A stretch of DNA of 22,495 nt from assembly GCA_937891895.1 (NCBI GenBank), contig CALATN010000135.1, positions 1 through 22,495 of the forward strand. Direction: 5' to 3'. The notes below the pieces were generated by a model that saw only the letters and a program-made list of their open reading frames with translations, had not been told where the DNA came from and searched no databases. The position numbers and the translations under genes were made by a program. Origin of the DNA: an uncultured Clostridia bacterium (GTDB lineage: Bacteria; Bacillota; Clostridia; Oscillospirales; Ruminococcaceae). Of this stretch, positions 1 to 6,605 are shown in pieces. Every line of letters starts with the position of its first letter. Position 1 is the stretch's first letter.

Positions 1-5
1 AATTT

Positions 6-40
6 ATCCCACGGGAAGAATTGCTTTCCGTGGGATTTTC
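6..40 (+). terminator. Rho-independent terminator of an upstream gene
   Basis: The arms ATCCCACGG-GAAG and CTTTCCGTGGGAT pair over about 13 bp with one G-T wobble around an AATTG loop, and a short T-run (TTTT) follows. It lies just before the promoter of the first operon and most likely ends transcription of a gene outside the window. Confidence 0.8.
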
Positions 41-46
41 TTATCG

Positions 47-75
47 TTGCAATTTTTAGAACAATATGCTATAAT
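47..75 (+). promoter_or_regulatory. Sigma-A type promoter of the first operon
   Basis: TTGCAA (47-52) is followed after 17 bp by a perfect TATAAT (70-75), with a TGC extended -10 directly upstream. It is 33 bp ahead of the start codon at 109 and probably drives all six genes through ruvX, since no other gap in that series exceeds 18 bp. Confidence 0.8.
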
Positions 76-108
76 TTTAAAAAATGCAGTAAAGAAAGGA
101 CGATAATA

Positions 109-1023
109 ATGGCATTACCTGATTTTAAAAAGATGGAACAGGACAAAAACGTAATTCCCGATTGGGCGAAGTATATGAAGGACGGCGAATTCATCAGCTA
201 CTCCACAACCTATCCGACACGCAAATATCTGTCACTTTTTGATAAGTACAGCTATCCCTGCAATGACACGGGAGCTATCACATATTACGTGTACGACCCT
301 GTAAAGCACGGCGCTGACCCAAACGGCATATATCCCGTGACAATGTGGCTTCACGGCGCAAGCAACTCCCTTATGGGTGACGGCTGTATAATGTGCTGCG
401 GCGCAGAGCAGTACGCTTCACCTAAGTATCAGCAGGAAATGGGCGGCGCTTACATAATTGTTCCTCTTGCCAACGAGGAGCGTACCGAGGAAGGTATGAT
501 TCTGAACGGTTGGGGGATAGTTTATTCTGCACCTATCAAGGCAATCTATGACAAGGTCTGCGAGGAGCACGCCGCAAACATCGGAAAAAAGTTCGTTATG
601 GGCGCATCATCAGGCGGATATTTCACCTGGCAGCTGCTTGAAGATTACGGCAATTATTTTGACGGAGCAATTCCGATTTCCTCAGGATATATGCCCTCTT
701 ATGAAGTGCTTGACCGCATTTCCGAAAGCGGCACGGAAGTAATCATTGCACACGGCAAGCACGACGAAATGGCAACCTTTGACGAGTGCATCGAGCCACA
801 TATCGAAAAGCTTGAAACGCTGAAAAACTTTATGCTTTTCTTTCCCGAATGGGTCTACAACGGCGACGGCGGTCTGTCTTCGGTGTTCTATGGCTTTGAA
901 ATGGGTCAGCACTGTATGATAAACTGGGTGCAGAACAACCTTATGTTTGACAACGGCACACCTGCCGACGAACGTCTGCCAAAGGGCGTAACAGGCTGGA
1001 TAAAAAGCGTTGCTGAAAAATAA
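109..1023 (+). CDS. Alpha/beta hydrolase (esterase/peptidase-like serine hydrolase)
   Basis: A 304-residue protein with the marks of a serine alpha/beta hydrolase: an oxyanion-hole type LHGAS near residue 81, the nucleophile elbow GASSG (Ser167), a following GKHDE segment (Asp219) and GQHC (His268), in the right order for a Ser-Asp-His triad. There is no signal peptide, so it should act in the cytoplasm. The general layout recalls PHB-depolymerase/feruloyl-esterase-like or prolyl-oligopeptidase-like hydrolases, but the substrate cannot be read from the sequence. AAAGGA 8 bp upstream supports the ATG at 109. It is first in a six-gene operon and 18 bp ahead of a phosphatase gene. Confidence 0.85.
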   Translation: MALPDFKKMEQDKNVIPDWAKYMKDGEFISYSTTYPTRKYLSLFDKYSYPCNDTGAITYYVYDPVKHGADPNGIYPVTMWLHGASNSLMGDGCIMCCGAEQYASPKYQQEMGGAYIIVPLANEERTEEGMILNGWGIVYSAPIKAIYDKVCEEHAANIGKKFVMGASSGGYFTWQLLEDYGNYFDGAIPISSGYMPSYEVLDRISESGTEVIIAHGKHDEMATFDECIEPHIEKLETLKNFMLFFPEWVYNGDGGLSSVFYGFEMGQHCMINWVQNNLMFDNGTPADERLPKGVTGWIKSVAEK

Positions 1024-1041
1024 TTGCAAAGGAAAATTACT

Positions 1042-1719
1042 ATGCTGAAAATATATTTTGTCCGCCACGCTGAGGCAATGGGCAACGTGCAGGAATTCTT
1101 TCAGGGACGCACCGACTGCGAAATAAGTCCAAAGGGTGCACGTCAGCTTGAATGTCTTGCTGAAAGATTCAGGGACATCCCGATTGAAAGAATTTATTCC
1201 AGCCCTATGAAGCGTACGATTTCCACAGCCGAAGCTGTAAACAAGTACCACGGACTTGAAATAATCCGTAATGAACAGCTTGTTGAAATCAACGGCGGAG
1301 TGTGGGAGGGTATGCCCTGGATTGACATTCCGAAGCGTTACCCTAAGGAATACGAGCTCTGGGAAAACCGTATGTACGATTTTGAAATTGAGAACGGCGA
1401 AAGCGTACGTCAGGTTTACGAGCGGATGAAAGCCGCAGTAACAGCAATCGCCGCAGAAAATCACGGAAGAACAATTGCTGTCGTGTCCCACGGCTGTGCG
1501 CTTCGTACATATCTCTGCTATGCAATGGGTATGCCAATCGAACGGCTGAAAGACGTTGGCTGGTCGGACAACACGGCGGTTTCCCTTGTGGAGTACGACG
1601 ACAACCTCGTGCCGAAAATCATCTTCCGCAACAACAATGACCACCTGACCGATGAGCTTTCTACGCTTTCACATTCGGCTTGGTGTAAAAAAGAGATGGA
1701 CGAATTCAAGGAAAAGTAA
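1042..1719 (+). CDS. Histidine phosphatase family protein (phosphoglycerate-mutase-like)
   Basis: A 225-residue member of the histidine phosphatase superfamily, which transfers phosphate through a phosphohistidine. The N-terminal FVRHAE motif holds the catalytic His9 and Arg8; Arg58 (in YSSPMKRT), Glu82 (in VEINGG) and the second histidine (VSHGC, His150) complete the active site. Full length for the family. I chose the ATG at 1042 because AAAGGAAAA sits just upstream and because the RHAE motif is then at its usual distance from the N-terminus; an in-frame TTG at 1024 has no spacing for a ribosome site. Members act as mutases, cobalamin or small-molecule phosphatases; the substrate here is unknown. 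Confidence 0.9.
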   Translation: MLKIYFVRHAEAMGNVQEFFQGRTDCEISPKGARQLECLAERFRDIPIERIYSSPMKRTISTAEAVNKYHGLEIIRNEQLVEINGGVWEGMPWIDIPKRYPKEYELWENRMYDFEIENGESVRQVYERMKAAVTAIAAENHGRTIAVVSHGCALRTYLCYAMGMPIERLKDVGWSDNTAVSLVEYDDNLVPKIIFRNNNDHLTDELSTLSHSAWCKKEMDEFKEK

Positions 1720-1737
1720 CTTTACAAGAGGTACAGA

Positions 1738-2265
1738 ATGATATATTATAATGATGGAACAATCTTAATCCGTGACTTGTGCGAAACCGACCCGAAAATA
1801 TTTACCGAGGGCGAAATTGCGCAAGGCTGGGACTCAACAATTGAAAAGCTTGATATGCGGCTTAAAGATGTAGCCGAGGGGAGAGCGATTTCCCTTGCGG
1901 CTGATTACAACGGCGAGCCTGCGGGCTATGTGAATGTTTATCCCGATTGCAAATGGGGAGCTTTTGGCGGAATGGGGTATCCCGAAATTGTGGATTTCAA
2001 CGTGTTGTGGAAATTCCAAAGAAAAGGTATAGGCACAAAGCTTATGGACATTGCTGAAAAAATTGCCGCAGAGTATGCGGATACAGTTTATCTCGGCGTT
2101 GGCCTGCACAACGGTTACGGAAGCGCACAGCGTATGTATGTCAAGCGTGGTTATATTCCAGACGGGTCGGGCGTGTGGTATAAGGATAAGCCGTGTACGC
2201 CTTATGATACGATTTATACAAATGATGATGACCTTGTTTTGTATCTTTCAAAGAAATTAAAATAA
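1738..2265 (+). CDS. GNAT family N-acetyltransferase
   Basis: A 175-residue acetyltransferase of the GNAT fold. The acetyl-CoA binding motif A is RKGIGT (residues 95-100) after the beta-4 strand EIVDFNVL, with helix alpha-3 LMDIAEKIA behind it; a late segment (SAQRMYVKRGY) matches motif B. It would transfer an acetyl group to an amine, but the acceptor is unknown. The start has AAGAGG upstream. The gene lies 18 bp after the phosphatase and 10 bp before a second acetyltransferase; the two share only the fold, not close sequence, so this is not a recent tandem duplication. Confidence 0.88.
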   Translation: MIYYNDGTILIRDLCETDPKIFTEGEIAQGWDSTIEKLDMRLKDVAEGRAISLAADYNGEPAGYVNVYPDCKWGAFGGMGYPEIVDFNVLWKFQRKGIGTKLMDIAEKIAAEYADTVYLGVGLHNGYGSAQRMYVKRGYIPDGSGVWYKDKPCTPYDTIYTNDDDLVLYLSKKLK

Positions 2266-2275
2266 AGGAGAATAA

Positions 2276-2752
2276 ATGCAGTACACAATCAGAAAAATCA
2301 AGGAAACAGAATATGATGTCCTGAACGATTTTATATACGAAGCAATTTTCATCCCGCAGGGCGTTGAGCCGCCGCCGAAATCAATCATTCAGAACGAGGA
2401 TTTGCAGGTTTACGTCAGGGACTTCGGCAAATTTCCCGATGACCACTGCCTTGTTGCAGAAACAGACGGCAAAATCGTTGGTGCAGTATGGACGCGCATT
2501 ATGAACGATTACGGGCACGTCGACGATGCAACCCCGTCCTTTGCGATTTCGCTGTATAAGGATTACCGCAGCTTCGGAATTGGAACAGCTATGATGAAGC
2601 AGATGCTTGAATTGCTTAAACAAAACGGATACAAGCAGGCTTCCCTTGCCGTGCAGAAAGCTAACTATGCTGTGAAAATGTATCTGAACGTCGGCTTTGA
2701 AATTGTTGACGAAAATGACGAAGAATATATTATGATTTGCAGATTGAATTAA
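2276..2752 (+). CDS. GNAT family N-acetyltransferase
   Basis: A 158-residue GNAT protein. Motif A is FGIGTAMM (residues 100-107) following YKDYRS, and motif B is NYAVKMYLNVGFE (from residue 130), typical of small-molecule or peptide acetyltransferases. AAAGGAG upstream supports the start. It follows the preceding acetyltransferase by only 10 bp, so the two are almost certainly cotranscribed. Substrate not predictable. Confidence 0.88.
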   Translation: MQYTIRKIKETEYDVLNDFIYEAIFIPQGVEPPPKSIIQNEDLQVYVRDFGKFPDDHCLVAETDGKIVGAVWTRIMNDYGHVDDATPSFAISLYKDYRSFGIGTAMMKQMLELLKQNGYKQASLAVQKANYAVKMYLNVGFEIVDENDEEYIMICRLN

Positions 2753-2769
2753 CATAAGGAGGACATCAG

Positions 2770-3423
2770 ATGAAAAAGTTTTTATCAATTCTTATTACCG
2801 CCGCAATTGCCTGCACGCTTACCGCTTGCGGAAATGGAGGCGAGGGAGAGGTGACAACGGCTGTAACAACTGTAAATCAAACAGAAGCAACAGAGTTATC
2901 AATAGAAACAGTGTTGCCAGATGGATGGACTATGGACGAATTAAGAAACATCCTCATTATCAATGGACAAACGCTTACATTACCTACTACGCTGAATAAA
3001 ATAATGGAACTGGATGAAAATTTTTCATATGAAGCAGAGTATGTTGATGAAAATAGTGTGCTATATCAAGGCGAAAAAGGATTTTATATTGATGTCCTTT
3101 ACGCTGGTGAATCAATGTTTATGACTGTGTTTGCATCCGATGATAATGATGTGCAAAAAGTTCTTGATGACAGTTTATATAATGTGAGTTTTAATAATAA
3201 AAACTGTGAAAATACAAATATTATTATCAATACTTCTTGTGGTCTTAATTTTACAAGTACGTATGAAGATATTGTAAATGTATTCGGAAAGCCTAATGCA
3301 TATAATGCCCAAGATTCAATTAAAACATATGAATTTTATGATGGCTTGTATGAATATTGTATAGAGTTTTCTATAAATAGTGATAACTTGATTTCAAGAA
3401 TTAGAGTGAAATGCAAAGCATAA
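2770..3423 (+). CDS. Hypothetical lipoprotein
   Basis: A 217-residue protein with a lipoprotein signal peptide: MKK, a hydrophobic stretch, then the lipobox LTAC with the acylated Cys at residue 20, followed by a Gly/Glu/Thr-rich linker. It should be anchored on the outer face of the membrane. The mature part is a small soluble domain of no family I recognise, with an acidic and Asn-rich surface. A perfect AAGGAGG precedes the start. From about 2880 on the gene is visibly richer in A/T and in AAT/TAT/ATA codons than its neighbours, suggesting acquisition from elsewhere, yet it sits neatly inside the operon (17 and 15 bp gaps). Confidence 0.75.
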   Translation: MKKFLSILITAAIACTLTACGNGGEGEVTTAVTTVNQTEATELSIETVLPDGWTMDELRNILIINGQTLTLPTTLNKIMELDENFSYEAEYVDENSVLYQGEKGFYIDVLYAGESMFMTVFASDDNDVQKVLDDSLYNVSFNNKNCENTNIIINTSCGLNFTSTYEDIVNVFGKPNAYNAQDSIKTYEFYDGLYEYCIEFSINSDNLISRIRVKCKA

Positions 3424-3438
3424 ATGGAGGACAATAAA

Positions 3439-3864
3439 ATGCGAATAATGTCAGTAGACTTCGGCGACAGCCGAACAGGAATTGCCGTTTGCGATAAGAG
3501 CGAAATGCTTGCTTCGCCCCTTACGGTAATCACCGAGTACAACTTTCAGCGCTGTGCTGAAAAGGTCGCCGAGCTTGCACAAAAGGAAAAAGCCGAGCTG
3601 ATTGTAGTCGGCTACCCTAAAAATATGAACGGAACAACGGGTGAGCGTGCCGAAAAGTGCGCCGAATTTGCACGTCTTGCAGGTGAGCTTTCGGGCATCC
3701 CAACCGAGCTCTGGGACGAGCGCCGCACAACCGTTACCGCGCACAATTACCTCAACGAAACCAACGTCCGCGGCAAGAAGCGCAAGGCTGTTGTTGATGC
3801 CGTTGCCGCAACGATTATTCTTGAGACTTATCTCGCTTACCGAAAGAACCAAAAAGCTCTTTAA
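3439..3864 (+). CDS. ruvX: RuvX/YqgF: pre-16S rRNA nuclease / Holliday junction resolvase-like
   Basis: A 141-residue RNase H-fold protein of the YqgF/RuvX family, an essential factor in many bacteria for trimming the 5' end of 16S rRNA and also described as a Holliday junction resolvase homologue. The first strand MSVDFGDSRTG carries the catalytic Asp7; VVGYPKNMNGTTG, LWDERRTT and the late acidic VDAVAA are the other family motifs. The ATG at 3439 is preferred over 3424 because GGAGG lies at 3426-3430, inside the longer reading frame and 8 bp from 3439. Clostridia usually keep this gene beside alaS; here it is last in an unrelated operon. Its final 50 bp overlap the convergent permease gene. 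Confidence 0.92.
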   Translation: MRIMSVDFGDSRTGIAVCDKSEMLASPLTVITEYNFQRCAEKVAELAQKEKAELIVVGYPKNMNGTTGERAEKCAEFARLAGELSGIPTELWDERRTTVTAHNYLNETNVRGKKRKAVVDAVAATIILETYLAYRKNQKAL

Positions 3865-4189
3865 ACCCGATAAGCAGGATAAACCCCGCAAAAATCTTCC
3901 GCAGAAGCGGCGAGCCGATGTAACGTGCCAAAGCCGCACCTGCCAATGCAAATATCACTCCCGTCACCAGCGACGGGAGTATTTTTTTCCACTCAACAAG
4001 CCCGTTTCTGCTGTGGATAATCACCGACAGCAACGCAATCGGCAGAAAATAAATCAGGTTTATTCCCTGTGCGGAAAGCTGGTCGAAGCCGCCGAAAACC
4101 GTCAGATATATTATCAGCACCATCCCTCCGCCGACACCGAGAGAAGCGAGAACTCCTGTCAAAAAAGCCGCAATGTACGCCCAAATCAT
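3815..4189 (-). CDS. TauE/SafE family permease, C-terminal half protein
   Basis: A 124-residue hydrophobic protein with about four membrane helices. Its first helix carries the Gly-rich GVGGGMV motif that marks each repeat of TauE/SafE (sulfite/organosulfonate exporter type) proteins. Family members are usually about 250 residues with two such repeats; this is one repeat. The ATG at 4189 overlaps the stop of the upstream gene as ATGA, so translation is coupled; the longer frame to 4333 starts with a charged non-membrane stretch and is rejected. Its 3' end runs 50 bp into ruvX on the other strand. It probably pairs with the preceding gene product to make one permease. Substrate unknown. Confidence 0.85.
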   Translation of the reverse strand: MIWAYIAAFLTGVLASLGVGGGMVLIIYLTVFGGFDQLSAQGINLIYFLPIALLSVIIHSRNGLVEWKKILPSLVTGVIFALAGAALARYIGSPLLRKIFAGFILLIGFKELFGSFGKRDKSQE

Positions 4190-4542
4190 AGCAACAGCAT
4201 TCTCCCTCCCGAAATTATCAGCAGCACCCCGAATATCCGCTTCAAAAGCTTCGTCGGTATTCTTTTCATCAGCAGACTTCCCAGCACCGCCCCCGCAAGT
4301 CCCAGCGGAATAAGCTTCAGCGTGTATTCCCACTGAAAGCTACCCTCGCTTGCATAGAAAAATGCCGACACCAGCGACAGCGGCAGCGTAAGCGCAAGGG
4401 AAGTTGCGTGGGAATTTTTCGTCGGTACTTCGCCTTTCTGTAACATAGGCACGGCAACAATCCCGCCCCCTGAGCCAAACAAACCGTTGCAGATACCAGT
4501 TACCGCACCGAGTATAGAAAAATAAAGCTTGCCCTTTTTCAT
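4186..4542 (-). CDS. TauE/SafE family permease, N-terminal half protein
   Basis: A 118-residue hydrophobic protein with about four membrane helices and the motif GSGGGIVAVP, the first-repeat signature of TauE/SafE permeases, then NSHATSLAL. It corresponds to the N-terminal half of a normal-length family member. I chose ATG at 4542 because AAGG lies 8 bp upstream; a GTG at 4551 overlaps that site. The stop overlaps the start of the second half gene (ATGA). It is transcribed away from the AraC gene, with a 106-bp shared upstream region. Confidence 0.87.
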   Translation of the reverse strand: MKKGKLYFSILGAVTGICNGLFGSGGGIVAVPMLQKGEVPTKNSHATSLALTLPLSLVSAFFYASEGSFQWEYTLKLIPLGLAGAVLGSLLMKRIPTKLLKRIFGVLLIISGGRMLLL

Positions 4543-4565
4543 AATAATCACCTTGCAGTATTATC

Positions 4566-4610
4566 TGCGGATTTGGCTGAATTATGCGGAATAGCTTTAC
4601 ATTTGGCGGA
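4566..4610. repeat. Three spaced TGCGGA-type direct repeats in the divergent promoter region
   Basis: TGCGGA at 4566-4571 and 4585-4590 and GGCGGA at 4605-4610 occur in the same orientation, 19 and 20 bp apart, so they fall on roughly the same face of the helix. They lie between the divergent permease and AraC genes, and the third lies inside the AraC promoter spacer. They may be half-sites for the AraC regulator; this is inference only. Confidence 0.4.
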
Positions 4611-4624
4611 TGACGTGGTATCAT
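4596..4624 (+). promoter_or_regulatory. Promoter of the AraC regulator gene
   Basis: TTTACA (4596-4601) and TATCAT (4619-4624) are separated by 17 bp, ending 24 bp before the chosen AraC start codon at 4649. One of the TGCGGA-type repeats lies in the spacer, which would fit autoregulation. Confidence 0.6.
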
Positions 4625-4648
4625 ATAGAAAAATGCAAGGAGAGCTTT

Positions 4649-5479
4649 ATGAAGGATTTTGATATTATAAAAAAGCTTATGGGTGAAAGCGTAACCGAAG
4701 AAATAATGTCGCATTTCGATTGCTACGTCCGCACGCAGTTGGGGATTTTTATTCCTGTGTCACAGGAAAATGTGCTCGGAAAAATGACCTGTCCGTCATA
4801 CACAATCGTGATTTATTTTCAGCAGACAGAGGACAAGCAAACCCATTACCACGCTGAAATAACCTCGCCTGATACACCTTTCAATATCCGTACCGAACAG
4901 CATTACTACTGCTTGTTAATTGAAAAGGAGTATTTCGAGAAGCGCTATCTTATGTACGCAAATGCTGTCCCTGACTATAAAAGTCAGCCATTTGACATGT
5001 GCAGCGATATACTTAAAGCACTGAACACCTTTGCTTTTGAGTACAGCAAATCCATGCTCAATTCCGACATAACCCTTGATGCCCAGGCTGAAATTATAAC
5101 CCATTGGATTATCCGCAGTATCTTCGGTGAAACGCTGGACCTGCGTGCCGTGTCAGCGGATTATTCCGTAGCAAGGGCACAGCATTATATGGAACAGCAC
5201 TATATGGACAACATCACCGTTTCAAAGCTTGCGGCACTGGGTTACATTTCACCATCAGCCTTTAATCGCCGTTTCAAAAAGGAAATCGGAATTACCCCTA
5301 TTGAGTACCTGATTGAAATAAGAATACAGAAGGCGAAAACCCTGCTTATGAGAAAGAATATTCCTATAACAGAGGTTGCTATGCGTTGCGGCTTTGGAAG
5401 CAGTGCACATTTTTCCTCATGTTTCCAGGCAAGAGTGGGGATTGCACCCAGCGAGTACCGTGACAAATACGCAGATTGA
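4649..5479 (+). CDS. AraC family transcriptional regulator
   Basis: A 276-residue regulator. The C-terminal ~90 residues form the AraC double helix-turn-helix: the first HTH around 190-209 (VSKLAALGYISPSAFNRRF) and the second around 239-261, with the diagnostic GFGSSAHFSSCFQARVG and SEYR near the end. The N-terminal 170 residues are an unassigned ligand-binding or dimerisation domain. Start at 4649 is chosen because AAGGAGAG lies just upstream; the open frame to 4610 would begin inside the promoter. It is divergent from the split permease and followed by the FMN-binding protein gene, both plausible targets. The effector is unknown. Confidence 0.9.
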   Translation: MKDFDIIKKLMGESVTEEIMSHFDCYVRTQLGIFIPVSQENVLGKMTCPSYTIVIYFQQTEDKQTHYHAEITSPDTPFNIRTEQHYYCLLIEKEYFEKRYLMYANAVPDYKSQPFDMCSDILKALNTFAFEYSKSMLNSDITLDAQAEIITHWIIRSIFGETLDLRAVSADYSVARAQHYMEQHYMDNITVSKLAALGYISPSAFNRRFKKEIGITPIEYLIEIRIQKAKTLLMRKNIPITEVAMRCGFGSSAHFSSCFQARVGIAPSEYRDKYAD

Positions 5480-5534
5480 CGGTATTCTGAAAGAATTGTG
5501 CAGTATTTTTAAAGCGTGACACGAAGGAATAGGT

Positions 5535-5540
5535 TATAAT
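5535..5540 (+). promoter_or_regulatory. Candidate -10 element without a good -35
   Basis: A perfect TATAAT lies 32 bp before the start at 5573, but the position 17 bp upstream reads AAGCGT rather than TTGACA. A promoter with a good -10 and a poor -35 often needs an activator, and an AraC regulator is encoded just upstream. Inference only. Confidence 0.45.
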
Positions 5541-5572
5541 CATTTCAAATACAATTGAAAGGAAATGATTAT

Positions 5573-5992
5573 ATGACCGCACAGGAAATCTTCAGGCTTA
5601 TAAACGAAAACCCCGCATTTCACCTTGCAACCGTTGAGGGTGACCAGCCGAGAGTAAGGGGAATGCTTCTTTTCAGGGCAGACGAAAACGGCTTTGTTTT
5701 CCACACAGCCTCTACAAAGGACGTGTTTGCACAAATCAAACAGAATCCAAAGGCTGAAATGTGTTTCTCCTGCAACGGTACACAGATACGCGTAACAGGT
5801 ATACTCGAGCAGGTTTTTGACGAAGAACTGAGAAAAGAAATCTTTGCACATCCGTCAAGAAAATTTTTGCAGGCATGGGTTGCAAACGGAATAGATAATC
5901 TTCTGCAGGTTTTCGTGATGAAGAACTGTACTGCTGTTACCTGGACAATGGAAACAAACTTTGCTCCAAAGGAACAGATTGAACTTTGCTGA
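5573..5992 (+). CDS. Pyridoxamine 5'-phosphate oxidase-like FMN-binding protein
   Basis: A 139-residue protein of the split-barrel flavin-binding fold. The segment FHLATVEGDQPRVRGM (about residues 16-31) and the following FRADENGFVFHTAS match the first strands of small PNPOx-like flavoproteins, and the length is typical for them. Such proteins bind FMN, F420 or heme and are usually of unknown substrate; true PdxH activity is not implied. ATG at 5573 is preferred because AAAGGA lies 9 bp upstream; a TTG at 5555 is upstream of that site. The gene follows the AraC regulator by 93 bp and precedes an acetyltransferase by 15 bp, so the latter two are probably one transcript. Confidence 0.85.
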   Translation: MTAQEIFRLINENPAFHLATVEGDQPRVRGMLLFRADENGFVFHTASTKDVFAQIKQNPKAEMCFSCNGTQIRVTGILEQVFDEELRKEIFAHPSRKFLQAWVANGIDNLLQVFVMKNCTAVTWTMETNFAPKEQIELC

Positions 5993-6007
5993 TAAAGGAG
6001 AATAGCT

Positions 6008-6565
6008 ATGCTTACCCACATCGGAACAAAAATAATCGAAACCGAACGCTTGATACTCCGCAGATTTGAGTATGCCGACGACGATGCAATGTTGAAAAAC
6101 TGGGTTGCCGACGAGAAAATCCAGTCGCTGTACTCCGAGCCTGTCTATTCCACAAAAGCCGAAGTCAAGGGCTTGCTTGACAAATATATCGGTTCATACG
6201 AGCGTGAGGATTACTATCGTTGGGCAGTGATTGAAAAGGTATCGGGAGAGTGTATCGGTCAGATTGCCTATTTCCTTGTGGACAGCAAAAATCACTTTGC
6301 GGAAATAGAGTATTGTATCGGCTCCGACTTTCAGTGCAAGGGCTACGCAACTGAGGCAACAAAATCTGTTATTGCCTACGGCTTCAACAAAATGAATCTG
6401 CATAAGGTTCAGATCTGCACAAAAACAATAAATGCCCCATCAAAGCGTGTAATAGAAAAATGCGGATTTACATACGAGGGTACGCTCCGCGACTATTTTT
6501 ATATGAACGGCGAGTATGTGGGCAGACTCTATTTTTCAATCCTCCGAAGTGAATATGAAGCGTAA
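6008..6565 (+). CDS. RimJ/RimL-type GNAT acetyltransferase
   Basis: A 185-residue acetyltransferase of the RimJ/RimL type (Acetyltransf_3). Family signs are ETERLILRRF near the N-terminus, the acetyl-CoA loop CKGYATEA (110-117) after EIEYCIG, and the C-terminal NAPSKRVIEKCGFTYEGTLRD block. Relatives acetylate protein N-termini or small amines and often confer antibiotic or toxin resistance; the substrate here is unknown. AAAGGAG upstream supports the start. It is the last gene before a strong bidirectional terminator. Confidence 0.9.
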   Translation: MLTHIGTKIIETERLILRRFEYADDDAMLKNWVADEKIQSLYSEPVYSTKAEVKGLLDKYIGSYEREDYYRWAVIEKVSGECIGQIAYFLVDSKNHFAEIEYCIGSDFQCKGYATEATKSVIAYGFNKMNLHKVQICTKTINAPSKRVIEKCGFTYEGTLRDYFYMNGEYVGRLYFSILRSEYEA

Positions 6566-6605
6566 AAAACACCTGAGAAGCGTAATGCCTCTCAGGTGCA
6601 CTTTT
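6564..6605. terminator. Bidirectional terminator
   Basis: CACCTGAGA (6570-6578) pairs perfectly with TCTCAGGTG (6590-6598), with an extra GC/GC pair inside the loop. An A-run lies before it and TTTTT after it, so it can terminate both the acetyltransferase transcript on the + strand and the luxC transcript on the - strand. Confidence 0.88.

Noticed and set aside
682..1644. 320-codon open frame on the - strand antisense to the hydrolase and phosphatase genes
   Set aside because: It lies opposite two well-supported genes, is Cys/His/Phe-rich without any domain, and has no ribosome site; it is a shadow of their codon bias.
3641..4336. 231-codon + strand open frame through the ruvX end and the permease genes
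   Set aside because: The translation is Ser/Arg/Gln-rich low complexity without domain or ribosome site, and it runs across the ruvX 3' end and two convincing membrane genes on the other strand.
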